From contig JAFVTV010000037.1 of assembly GCA_017502975.1 (NCBI GenBank), forward strand, positions 29,289 through 93,288: 64,000 bases of DNA, read 5' to 3'. Shown here one piece after another: positions 26,186 through 35,355 of the stretch (positions within the stretch are counted from its first letter, which is position 1; the number at the start of each line of letters is the position of its first letter). The notes under the pieces are model-generated. The model made no database searches, was not told where the DNA came from, and saw only the letters and a list, made by a program, of their open reading frames with translations. The translations under genes and the position numbers were made by a program. The DNA comes from Clostridia bacterium (GTDB taxonomy: Bacteria > Bacillota > Clostridia > Oscillospirales > CAG-272).

Positions 26186-29100
26186 TCAATTAATTTCCGG
26201 CAACAAGATCTCATCGCCAAAAACATCGATAGTGTAATCCAAACCGTCAATCACCGGCAGTTCGGGCTGCTCGGGTTCGGGTTCCGGTTCGGGTTCGGGC
26301 TGCTCGGGCAGGGTGGTATCGGAGAAGAAATTGCCGCGCCACAAGAGATATCCTTCGCCACTGTATACTTTACTTGTTTGCTGTCCGGTAGAGAAGTCCA
26401 ACCCAAACGGCGTTTTCGAGGTTTGCCCAATAAAATAACCTGTTCCGTAGGAGAAGGCGTCTGTGCTACCCGGATTTGTAAGGCCGTTCAGAAATTCAGT
26501 TGCCTCTCTTAACACCTCTTCAGGAGTGCTTGCCTTACCAAGACCCGCAACACCGCTTGCAGCAAAGGTGATTGTGGGATTATACGTTCCACTGCTTAGT
26601 CTGTAGCCTGATATGATGTAGCGCCAACTGATGTTTTTGATTGCATCATAGTTTTCATGCTTATATTTTTTCGAACTTGTGTTTGAGATTTGACCTGCAA
26701 CCTCAGCAGCATTATTTTGCCACAGAATAATTTGGGGATTGATAAGCTCATAAAGCTCTCCCTCGCCACCAGATCCGTGATGCCCATTTGTCATGATATC
26801 GGATTCAAGATAGCTGCCGTAGGCGGCGCGCATCATTCTTGCTGTGCGTGCGTAAATATCACCAAGCGACATCAAGCTCACCTTGGAGGATGCAACGGCA
26901 TTGGCGCTGACTGTACCACCAACTTGCATGTTGTGTGCATGCGTTGTTAAGCGAATGACCGTGCAGGCATTGTTAAAGGCAATCGTTGACCAAGGGTGCA
27001 TATCCTCGGGCGTGAACATAACCTCAAATTCAAGGTTTGCCACAAAGAATTTTTGACCGGTGTGCACGTTATAATAGGGTACGGGATCGCTAGCCCCCTT
27101 TGAGGTGCCCTTAAACCAGTTGGAGGTGCCAATATAGTTTCGTAGAGTATTGCTAACAGAGGGCGCATTGTAGATCTCATCGTTTGAGGGGAAATTTGTA
27201 ATAATGGCATCCAGCACAACGGTATTACCAAAATAAGAGGAAAATCCTGACAACAGGCCCCAATGGTCACCGTGTCCGTGCGTGAGATACCATGCCGCAA
27301 TACGGATGGGACTGCTGGATGTGGGATTGCTGCCATATACTTCCTTATAAAGCGCTTTTAGTACATTGTAGAATTCCGAAACATTTGCGTTACTTGCACC
27401 GTCTATGATAACAAAGGAGCCATCCTCCAGCGTGTAGACGTAGCAGCCCTTTCCATCGTATGGACGCTCTACCACGGTAAGCTTGGAATCTGTAACCTTT
27501 GTATAAGACTGCTTGGTAAGGAATTTTTCGGGGAGAATATGATTTACATAAGAAACACTGTCGGTTATCGTAGAGGAGATTACGCGCAGAGTAGGTGTAA
27601 ACATATCAGCCAGCGTTGTAGTACTACCTTCGCTAAGAAACTGCGTAGAAGCGTGCTTGTACGCGTTATACATGATGTGAAGCATAATACCGTTGCCATT
27701 GTTGGCGGTGCGGTTCACAAGCGTTATAAAATAGCTGTCCTCAACCGCGCGCTCTTCCATATATACGGTATATCCGCTGTCCTTCAGTTTATTTACATAG
27801 CGCGTGTAATCTTCAACCGTTGCGTCAAGATAGTAAAGTTGAAGCTCTCCATTGGATACGTTTACAGCACCCGAGAGTGCAAGCTCATCGGGTCTGGGAT
27901 AATTGGTAATAAGCTGCTTTACATCACTTGCCACATTGCCCGTGCCTGTAGCGTCTGAAACGCTGTCAAATGCATCTGTAAAGCCGTTGTTATAGCCATT
28001 TTCAAACTCGAAATCAGCAGGGATAGCATAAACGTCTGCCGTACCGTCACCGTTTACGTCCAGGGCGTAATCATCAAGGCTTTCAAGGAACAGGCTCTTT
28101 GCCAAGCGCAACGTAGCATCATCATAAGAGGTAATCACAACGTTGCCGTCCTTTATGAAGTAGCCGTAATATCCTACGTCCTTACCACTCGCCAGCAAAA
28201 GCTCGCGTGCAAGATCGGTAAGACCAATATGAATCGCACTGCCGCTCACAACAAAGCTATCCGGCACATAAATGCAGTTATAGCCGGAGGTCGCTAACTG
28301 ATCACCGATCTGCTTTGCCACAAACAAGGGGGCATCCACAAGGATATATTCATTTGCCTCGAGATTGTACAAATGCGTGCCCGAATATCTGAATTTGATC
28401 GATGAAAAGGCATCTTCATGCTTAAGCGATCCGTCATTAAACTGAGGCAACAGGTTATAGGCATTGGCATCACGCGTGTGAGAATATACAAAGGGAGTTT
28501 CCCAGTTAAGCGTAACCATTTGCACGTTGGAGGCAACGATCTCGGTGAGATCAAACGCGGCGCCATTTGCCGCCTTGCAAATTCCCTCAAACACAGAAAG
28601 TGCCTGCATGGTAAGTGCATCGTTACTGCCTGCGATTACAATCTGCTCGCCGATTACACCGATATAGTAGCCGTAGCCCTCTACCTTTGCAAGGGCTTGC
28701 TTTACGGCGGCATTCGTAGCGCCCTTGCCACCGATCAAAATTTGATGTGTGCCGGAACCGGAGCCATAGGTTGCAAAGAAATCAATCGCCTTGCTTTGCA
28801 GATTAGTACCCGCTGTACCGCTAAAATTAACGGTTTTAACAGGAATAACACCTTCAGCAACGGTTAAAGGCTGACAATTGCCATACTCACGCAAAAGCGC
28901 TTGATCTTGTGTATTGTACGGGCTGAATGCGCCGGGCATATACTCTGATCTGTGCGGATAATCCTCACTTAACACAGACGAGCAATCCTTATACGCCATT
29001 TGAGAAACGAGTGCCATGGTACGCGCGTTTTGCGTCACATCGTAGGCGCTGTAATAATACGTACCGTCTACACACACGTAAGCTACTGCGGCATACGCAC

Positions 29101-30187
29101 GCTCACAGCTATTTAAATATATCAATCCGCCGTTAAAATCAATGCTGCCATCCTGCTGATATATAATGCTATTTTGAGCGGGAATATCAACATAACACGG
29201 TGAAGCTCCCGCCCCTTCTCCCCATGTTTTAAGGTTAGCGTGTGTAAAGCTACCTGCAGCCGCAACGTAATCGGCAGGCGCGATCAGCGTACCAAAGGTA
29301 TAGCTCTTTTGCGCCAGAGCAGTTACGACCGAGCTCGGAATGGTAGAGTAAAACAAAAGACCCGGCTGGTTATCGACAAGGGCAACCGAGGCGCCCTCAT
29401 CCATAACGGGCGCATACGCAGTGTTGCCATTTCCCCCATAGACTTTATAGCAATAATAATTGCTGCCATTATATTGAACGACAACAGTGTTGTTGGCAAA
29501 CGGAATATCCTCACCGACAGCATTGTTGACATCCACGATATAGTTTTTAACATTGCGAGAAAGAAAAACTACATTGCCAATCACCACCTTGGAATTACTT
29601 GCAGAAGCATCAATCAGCTGAGAGGTGGTTGCGCGATGATCGATAAACATGCCGCCCGAAAGCTTAATATCTACGTCATTAAGGTAAAGAACCTTGGTGG
29701 GATCGGCATAATTCCCTTCATTTATCTCATCAGTCACACCAACACGCGTGCGTAAAATCGCGCCGCCGTTGTCGCCGCTAGCCACTGCCTCCATGATATA
29801 CGCACCGCCCGTGATCGTAAAGCCATCACCATTAGCCTTACTCAGCGCAATATCAAACAAAACATTGCTCTTGGCAATAAAGGTGCCACCGCTGAAGGTT
29901 ACGTTGCCCGCATTGATCAAAAAACTGCCGGACGTGAGTGTAACGGTTACATCCGAAGAACTGCCGCGCAAGGTATAGGTTGCGTTTTGGCTAAACGTGA
30001 TATCACCAGAAACAGACATGCTTGCGGTTACAACAATTTCATCACCGTTTTTAACCTTGCTCAGTGCGCTTTCAAGTTCTGCCTTCGTATCTACCTGATA
30101 CGTTGTAGCAGATGCCGCAACGGCGGTTACCGTAAGCAGCAAAGCTACCAAAAAAGCAAACAAAATAAAACGTATTTGTTTTTTCAT
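26186..30187 (-). CDS. Giant secreted protein B: short beta-helix plus ComEC-like metallo-beta-lactamase domain
   Basis: This 1333-residue paralog of proteins A and C has signal peptide MKKQIRFILFAFLVALLL with cleavage near VAASA. Its beta-helix region is cut to about three rungs (GGTFIAKSN, GGAYIMEA, GGMFIDHR), so it is some 230-270 residues shorter than its paralogs. The unrecognised middle and the metallo-beta-lactamase domain (His970-x-His972-x-Asp974-His975, SLGDI, GHHGSGG) are retained. A Pro/Glu-rich linker (about 20 residues of PEQPEPEPE type) leads to the terminal IDVFGDEILLPEIN. ATG 30187 follows AAAGGAG; in-frame codons upstream lie within the leader. It is transcribed from its own consensus promoter and terminator. 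Confidence 0.85.
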   Translation of the reverse strand: MKKQIRFILFAFLVALLLTVTAVAASATTYQVDTKAELESALSKVKNGDEIVVTASMSVSGDITFSQNATYTLRGSSSDVTVTLTSGSFLINAGNVTFSGGTFIAKSNVLFDIALSKANGDGFTITGGAYIMEAVASGDNGGAILRTRVGVTDEINEGNYADPTKVLYLNDVDIKLSGGMFIDHRATTSQLIDASASNSKVVIGNVVFLSRNVKNYIVDVNNAVGEDIPFANNTVVVQYNGSNYYCYKVYGGNGNTAYAPVMDEGASVALVDNQPGLLFYSTIPSSVVTALAQKSYTFGTLIAPADYVAAAGSFTHANLKTWGEGAGASPCYVDIPAQNSIIYQQDGSIDFNGGLIYLNSCERAYAAVAYVCVDGTYYYSAYDVTQNARTMALVSQMAYKDCSSVLSEDYPHRSEYMPGAFSPYNTQDQALLREYGNCQPLTVAEGVIPVKTVNFSGTAGTNLQSKAIDFFATYGSGSGTHQILIGGKGATNAAVKQALAKVEGYGYYIGVIGEQIVIAGSNDALTMQALSVFEGICKAANGAAFDLTEIVASNVQMVTLNWETPFVYSHTRDANAYNLLPQFNDGSLKHEDAFSSIKFRYSGTHLYNLEANEYILVDAPLFVAKQIGDQLATSGYNCIYVPDSFVVSGSAIHIGLTDLARELLLASGKDVGYYGYFIKDGNVVITSYDDATLRLAKSLFLESLDDYALDVNGDGTADVYAIPADFEFENGYNNGFTDAFDSVSDATGTGNVASDVKQLITNYPRPDELALSGAVNVSNGELQLYYLDATVEDYTRYVNKLKDSGYTVYMEERAVEDSYFITLVNRTANNGNGIMLHIMYNAYKHASTQFLSEGSTTTLADMFTPTLRVISSTITDSVSYVNHILPEKFLTKQSYTKVTDSKLTVVERPYDGKGCYVYTLEDGSFVIIDGASNANVSEFYNVLKALYKEVYGSNPTSSSPIRIAAWYLTHGHGDHWGLLSGFSSYFGNTVVLDAIITNFPSNDEIYNAPSVSNTLRNYIGTSNWFKGTSKGASDPVPYYNVHTGQKFFVANLEFEVMFTPEDMHPWSTIAFNNACTVIRLTTHAHNMQVGGTVSANAVASSKVSLMSLGDIYARTARMMRAAYGSYLESDIMTNGHHGSGGEGELYELINPQIILWQNNAAEVAGQISNTSSKKYKHENYDAIKNISWRYIISGYRLSSGTYNPTITFAASGVAGLGKASTPEEVLREATEFLNGLTNPGSTDAFSYGTGYFIGQTSKTPFGLDFSTGQQTSKVYSGEGYLLWRGNFFSDTTLPEQPEPEPEPEPEQPELPVIDGLDYTIDVFGDEILLPEIN

Positions 30188-30238
30188 ATTCACTCTCTCC
30201 TTTATAAAAAGATTGGGAGTAACACTTTCCATGATACC

Positions 30239-30297
30239 ATTATATCAATCTTTGTAATCTGTGTCAACCTTTTGAAAATAATTTCTACTTTTCAACC
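30239..30297 (-). promoter_or_regulatory. Consensus sigma-A promoter plus shared upstream box, giant gene B
   Basis: On the minus strand TTGACA (30262-30267), 17 bp and TATAAT (30239-30244) form a perfect promoter. An upstream box GGTTGAAAAGTAGAAA (30282-30297) begins 30 bp before the -35. Confidence 0.85.
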
Positions 30298-30378
30298 AAA
30301 GCTAAAGCAAAGAAAAAACGGAGGCGTTCCCTTCCTTTCGCTTGTTCAAAATAGCGTACTGCTACTGTGTATATGTGT

Positions 30379-30406
30379 AAAAAAGCACCCCTGCGGGTGC
30401 TTTTTT
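30379..30406 (-). terminator. Terminator of giant gene C
   Basis: The stem AAAAAAGCACCC/GGGTGCTTTTTT lies 58 bp after the stop codon and is near-identical to the terminator of gene B. Confidence 0.93.
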
Positions 30407-30464
30407 ACTTTGGTTAAATTTTTAGATAACGTAGAAATATCCTCTGTTTTCAGTTTCCACAAAA

Positions 30465-33400
30465 TCATTTGATTTCCGGCAACAAGATCTCATCGCCAAA
30501 AACATCGATAGTGTAATCCAAACCGTCAATCACCGGCAGTTCGGGCTGCTCGGGCTGTTCGGGCTGCTCGGGTTCGGGCTGCTCCGGCTCGGGTTGCTCC
30601 GGCAGTGTGGTATCAGAAAAGTAGTTGCCACGCCACAAAAGATATCCTTCACCACTGTATGCGGTTGCGCTCTTGTTGGTGAAGAAGTCATACGAAACAT
30701 AGTAACCGGTTCCATAAGAGATCGTGGAGCTGCTGTTTATATTTTGAAGTCCTTCCACAAACGCCTGTGCCTGCTTGCGCACCTCTTCATCGGTGGTTGC
30801 CTTGCCAAGACCGGCAACACCGTTTGCGCCAAATGTAATCGTAGGATTATACGTTCCACTACTTAACCTGTAGCCGGATATAATATAGCGCCAACGGGTG
30901 TTTTTGATCATCTCGAGATTCTCGCTGGTATTTCTATCCGTGGCACTGCTCGAAGTCTTGCTCTTCACACCGGAAGCCTTATTTTGCCACAAAATGATTT
31001 GGGGATTAATGAGCTGATAAAGCTCACCCTCGCCGCCCGTACCGTGATGCCCATTCGTCATGATATCGGATTCAAGATAACTGCCATAAGCTGCACGCAT
31101 CATTCTTGCCGAGCGTGCGTAAATATCACCAAGCGACATTAGGCTTACCTTAGAGGATGCAACGGCATTGGCGCTAACAGTACCACCCACTTGCACGTTA
31201 TGTGCATGCGTCGTTAAGCGAATGACCGTGCAGGCATTGTTAAATGCTGCTGTTGACCAGGGGTGCATATCCTCAGGTGTAAACATAACCTCAAATTCAA
31301 GGTTGCCAATATAGAATTTTTGACCCGTGTGCACGTTATAGAAGGGCACGGGATCACTAGTCCCATTTGAAGTGCCCTTGTACCAGCTGGATGTGCCGAT
31401 CCAGTTGCGTATGGTATTGTTAACGGAGGGCGCATTGTAGATCTCATCGTTTGAGGGGAAATTCGAGATAATGGCATCCAATACAACCGGATAAGAACTG
31501 CTACTCAAATATGAGGAAAAACCGTTTAACAACCCAGAATGGTCACCGTGGGTGTGTGTGAGATACCACGCTGCTATGCGAATGGGCTTGCTTGACGTGG
31601 GATTGCTGCCATATATTCCTTTATAAAGCACCTTTAGTACATTGTAAAATTCCGAAACATTTTTGTTGCTTGCGCCGTCTATGATAACAAAGGAGCCGTC
31701 CTCAAGCGTATAAATGTAACAACCCTTTCCATCATATGGACGCTCTACCACGGTAAGCTTGGAATCTGTAACCTTTGTATAAGACTGCTTGGTAAGGAAC
31801 TTTTGAGGCAAGATATGATTTACATAGGAAACACTGTCTGTTATTTTTGAGGAAATGACGCGCAATGTGGGAGTAAACATATCAGACAGCATAGTAGTAC
31901 TATCATCGCCAAAGACCTGTGTGGAAGCGTGCTTGTAAGCGTTATACATGATGTGAAGCATAATACCGTTTCCATTGTTGGCATTGCGGTTTACAAGCGT
32001 CACAAAGTAACTGCCCTCTACCTCACGCTCTGCCATATATACGGTATACCCACTTTGCTTCAGCTTGCTGAAGTAGCGCGTGTAATCATCAAGCGTTGCA
32101 TCAAGATAGTAAAGCTCAATCTCGCCGTTGGATACGTTTACCGCACCCGAAAGTGCAAGGTCATCAGGGCGAGGATAGTTGGTAATAAGCTGCTTGACTT
32201 CATCGGCAACATTACCTGTTCCGGTTGCACCGGAAACACTATCAAAGGCACCTGTAAAGCCATTATTATAGCCTTTCTCAAACTCATAATCCGAAGGGAT
32301 GGCATATACGTCAGCCGTTCCGTCGCCATTTACATCCAAAGCATAGTCAGCAAGGTCGTCAAGGAATACCTTCTTTGCAAGGCGCAGAGTCGCGTCGTCA
32401 TACGAGGTAATAACCACATTGCCATCCTTTACAAAATAGCCGTAATAGCCTACATCTTTCCCTCCCGCAAGCAGAAGCTCGCGTGCAAGAGAGGTAAGAC
32501 CGATATGAATGGCGCTGTCACTTATAGCAAAGCTATCCGGCACATAGACACCGTTATATTCGGACCCTGTAAGCGTTTTAGAGATCTCCATTGCCAAAAA
32601 CAGCGGGGCATCGACAAGGGTCCATTCGTTTGCCTCAAGATTGTACAAATGTTTACCGGAGGAAGCGAATTTAATCGATGAAAACGCATCGTCATGCTTA
32701 GCAGTTGAGGTAATATACTGAGGCAACAAGTTATAAGCTCCTGCATAACGCGTGTGCGAATATACAAACGGAGTTTCCACATTCAGCGTGGTCATCTGCA
32801 CGTTAGAAACAATAATCTCGGTAAGATCAAACGCAGCGCCGTTTGCCGCTTTGCAAATTGCCTCAAATGCGTCAAGTGCCTGCATAATGAGCGCATCGTT
32901 ACTGCCGGCAATCACGATCTTATTATCCATCACGCCGATATAGTAACCAAAGCCCTCTACCTCGGCAAGCGCCTTCTTTACGGTAGAGCCCTTACTACCC
33001 ACCAAAACAGAGGTGCCGGAGGAGCCATAGCCATAGCTTGCAAGCGTTTGCGCAAGGGCTGTTGCCTTGTTTTGCAGATTTGCTCCCGCCGTACCGTCAA
33101 AGGAAACTGCGGCAGCAGGCTTAACACCTTGCGCAGTGGTCAGCGTGTGCGTATAGCTACTGTATTGGCGCAAAAGCTCCTGCTCTGCCACGCTGTATTC
33201 GCTATACGCACCGGAAATATACGTTGATGCATACAGATAATCTTCGGTTTGTATCAGTGAAAAATCCCTATAGGCATCCTTGGAGATCTGCGCCATGGTA
33301 CGCGCATTCTCCGTTACAGTATAGCTGCTGTAATAATACGTGCCATCAACGCACACGTAGGACACTGCGGCATATGAACGCTCACAGCTGTTTAAGTATA

Positions 33401-35159
33401 TCAAGCCGCCGTTAAAGTAAATACTGCCGTCCGGTTGACGTATAATACTGTTTTGTGCAGGAATATCTGCATAATATGTTGCAACACCTGCCTTTTCGCC
33501 CCAAGTCTTGAGCTTGGCGTGCGTAAAGCCACCGGCTGCCGCAACGTAATCGGCAGGCGCAATAAGCGTACCAAAGGTATAGCTCTTCTGTGCCAAAGCA
33601 GTCACAACAGTGCTCGGAACAGTAGAGAAAAACAAAAGTCCCGGCTTATCATCCACAAGAGCAACGGAGGCACCCTCAAGCATAATGGGAGAATAGGTCG
33701 TATCGCCTTCTTGATAGAATTTGCAGCAATAATAATTAGCGCCGTTATATTTAACAATTACGGTGTTGTTTGCAAATGGGATGTCCTCACCTGACGCACT
33801 GTTTTCATTATTGATATCCACCATATAATTCTTGGCATAACGGGAAAGCAGCGCCGCATTGCCAAGCACCACCTTCGATTTGCTGGCTGAAGCATCAATA
33901 AGCGGCGAAGTGGTGGCGCGTTGGTCAATAAGGAAACCGCCCGAAAGCTTGATATCCACGTCAGTCAGATAATACATCTTTGCGGGATCGGCATAGCTTG
34001 CCTGCTCGTTCACCTCAAAGGTTACGCCAACACGCGTGCGCAGGATCACGCCGCCCCTATAACCGCTCATAAGCTCCTCAAGTATATAAGTACCGCCGGT
34101 GATCTCAAAGCTATCCCCTGCCTGCTTACTGAGCGCGATATCAAACATAACTCTACCCTTGGTTGTAAAGGTGCCGCCGCTAAAGGTAAATTTGCCTGCC
34201 GTGGCATAGACCAAAGGGGTGGGGGCGCCCACAACAGTCCCCTTAAACGTACCGCCCGAAACGATTACCGCACCGCTTGGAGAAGCTTCTCTGGTTTTAT
34301 AATAATAGATCAGCGCGCAGTTGCCCGCTTCACTTGCGGTAGAGGTAAAGGTGCCACCGGAAATATTCAGTTGATTGCAGCGATCGATACGAACGCCTGT
34401 GGTTAAATTATTAAAGGTACCACCGGTGATCGTGACAACAGAATTTGTGCTGCTTGAATCTAAAAAGAGCACCGCACACTCGTAGGGTGCATCATTGTCG
34501 CGGGTAAAAGTACCACCGTTTATGGTAATTTTACCGCCGTTACTGTTTGAGCACAAAAGGTGCGCTTTTTGATCCATAGCAGACACTAAGGTCGTATTTT
34601 GATAAAAAGCTCCTCCGTCGATCGTAAGATCGCATAGATTTGCGGCACGATTTGAACCATAAAAGGTGCCGCTTTTAATGGTGAGCTTGCCCTTCTCAAG
34701 CAAGAAAGCACAACCGGTTGAAGTGTTAGAAGTACCGTTCGCAGAGCCCTTTGACTCAATGTACGTGCTTGCATTGTTGCCACCCGCTTCACCAATGGTA
34801 ACAGTTGCCGCAGAATTCTTAATTACGATAGCGCTATTCGTGCTTGATATCACACGAATGTTTTTTATCGTAACATTGCCGGTGGTGATCTTAAGGCTAC
34901 CAGACGTCAAAGTAACGGTAACACTTGATGAACTGCCACGCAACGTGTAGGTTACGTTTCTGCTAAACGCAACGTCACCGGAAACCGACATGCTTGCGGT
35001 CACCACAATTTCATCACCGCTGTTAACAGCAGACAAAGCGCTTTCAAGCTCCGCCTCGGTATCCACCTCACGGACCGTAGCTGATGCCGCAACGGCGGTT
35101 ACCGTAAGCAGCAAGGCTACCAAAAAAGCAAACAAAATAAAACGTATTTGTTTTTTCAT
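30465..35159 (-). CDS. Giant secreted protein C: beta-helix plus ComEC-like metallo-beta-lactamase domain
   Basis: This 1564-residue paralog of B and A has signal peptide MKKQIRFILFAFLVALLL, identical to that of B in this stretch. Residues about 30-460 hold around ten beta-helix rungs (GGTFTRDN, GGTFNNLT, GGTFTSTA, GGTFKGTV, GGTFTTKG and others). The middle region is shared with A and B. The metallo-beta-lactamase domain has His1202-x-His1204-x-Asp1206-His1207 (written HTHGDH), SLGDI and GHHGTGG. A Pro/Glu/Gln linker precedes the end IDVFGDEILLPEIK. ATG 35159 is preferred over an in-frame ATG two codons upstream that lies 1 nt after the AAAGGAG site. No anchor domain, sortase motif or S-layer repeat is seen. 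Confidence 0.85.
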   Translation of the reverse strand: MKKQIRFILFAFLVALLLTVTAVAASATVREVDTEAELESALSAVNSGDEIVVTASMSVSGDVAFSRNVTYTLRGSSSSVTVTLTSGSLKITTGNVTIKNIRVISSTNSAIVIKNSAATVTIGEAGGNNASTYIESKGSANGTSNTSTGCAFLLEKGKLTIKSGTFYGSNRAANLCDLTIDGGAFYQNTTLVSAMDQKAHLLCSNSNGGKITINGGTFTRDNDAPYECAVLFLDSSSTNSVVTITGGTFNNLTTGVRIDRCNQLNISGGTFTSTASEAGNCALIYYYKTREASPSGAVIVSGGTFKGTVVGAPTPLVYATAGKFTFSGGTFTTKGRVMFDIALSKQAGDSFEITGGTYILEELMSGYRGGVILRTRVGVTFEVNEQASYADPAKMYYLTDVDIKLSGGFLIDQRATTSPLIDASASKSKVVLGNAALLSRYAKNYMVDINNENSASGEDIPFANNTVIVKYNGANYYCCKFYQEGDTTYSPIMLEGASVALVDDKPGLLFFSTVPSTVVTALAQKSYTFGTLIAPADYVAAAGGFTHAKLKTWGEKAGVATYYADIPAQNSIIRQPDGSIYFNGGLIYLNSCERSYAAVSYVCVDGTYYYSSYTVTENARTMAQISKDAYRDFSLIQTEDYLYASTYISGAYSEYSVAEQELLRQYSSYTHTLTTAQGVKPAAAVSFDGTAGANLQNKATALAQTLASYGYGSSGTSVLVGSKGSTVKKALAEVEGFGYYIGVMDNKIVIAGSNDALIMQALDAFEAICKAANGAAFDLTEIIVSNVQMTTLNVETPFVYSHTRYAGAYNLLPQYITSTAKHDDAFSSIKFASSGKHLYNLEANEWTLVDAPLFLAMEISKTLTGSEYNGVYVPDSFAISDSAIHIGLTSLARELLLAGGKDVGYYGYFVKDGNVVITSYDDATLRLAKKVFLDDLADYALDVNGDGTADVYAIPSDYEFEKGYNNGFTGAFDSVSGATGTGNVADEVKQLITNYPRPDDLALSGAVNVSNGEIELYYLDATLDDYTRYFSKLKQSGYTVYMAEREVEGSYFVTLVNRNANNGNGIMLHIMYNAYKHASTQVFGDDSTTMLSDMFTPTLRVISSKITDSVSYVNHILPQKFLTKQSYTKVTDSKLTVVERPYDGKGCYIYTLEDGSFVIIDGASNKNVSEFYNVLKVLYKGIYGSNPTSSKPIRIAAWYLTHTHGDHSGLLNGFSSYLSSSSYPVVLDAIISNFPSNDEIYNAPSVNNTIRNWIGTSSWYKGTSNGTSDPVPFYNVHTGQKFYIGNLEFEVMFTPEDMHPWSTAAFNNACTVIRLTTHAHNVQVGGTVSANAVASSKVSLMSLGDIYARSARMMRAAYGSYLESDIMTNGHHGTGGEGELYQLINPQIILWQNKASGVKSKTSSSATDRNTSENLEMIKNTRWRYIISGYRLSSGTYNPTITFGANGVAGLGKATTDEEVRKQAQAFVEGLQNINSSSTISYGTGYYVSYDFFTNKSATAYSGEGYLLWRGNYFSDTTLPEQPEPEQPEPEQPEQPEQPELPVIDGLDYTIDVFGDEILLPEIK

Positions 35160-35208
35160 ATTCATTCTCCTTTATGCAGGATTAAAAAGCAGACACCTAT
35201 ATTACTTT

Positions 35209-35267
35209 AGTATAACATTCTTCACAATTTCTGTCAACAAGCTACATTTAATTTCTCTGTTTTCACC
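35209..35267 (-). promoter_or_regulatory. Consensus sigma-A promoter plus shared upstream box, giant gene C
   Basis: On the minus strand TTGACA (35232-35237), 17 bp and TATACT (35209-35214) form the promoter. An upstream box GGTGAAAACAGAGAAA (35252-35267) begins 30 bp before the -35. Confidence 0.85.
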
Positions 35268-35280
35268 AAATAACAAACAT

Positions 35281-35310
35281 AAAAAAGACGGGATTGACCC
35301 CGTCCTTTTT
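35281..35310 (-). terminator. Terminator of the phosphofructokinase gene
   Basis: The stem AAAGGACGGGG/CCCGTCTTT with a short loop ends in TTTTTT on the minus strand, 45 bp after the gene's stop. Confidence 0.85.
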
Positions 35311-35355
35311 GGTTTATCCTTGTAAAAAATGACTCTAAATCAATATGTTTTTAGA

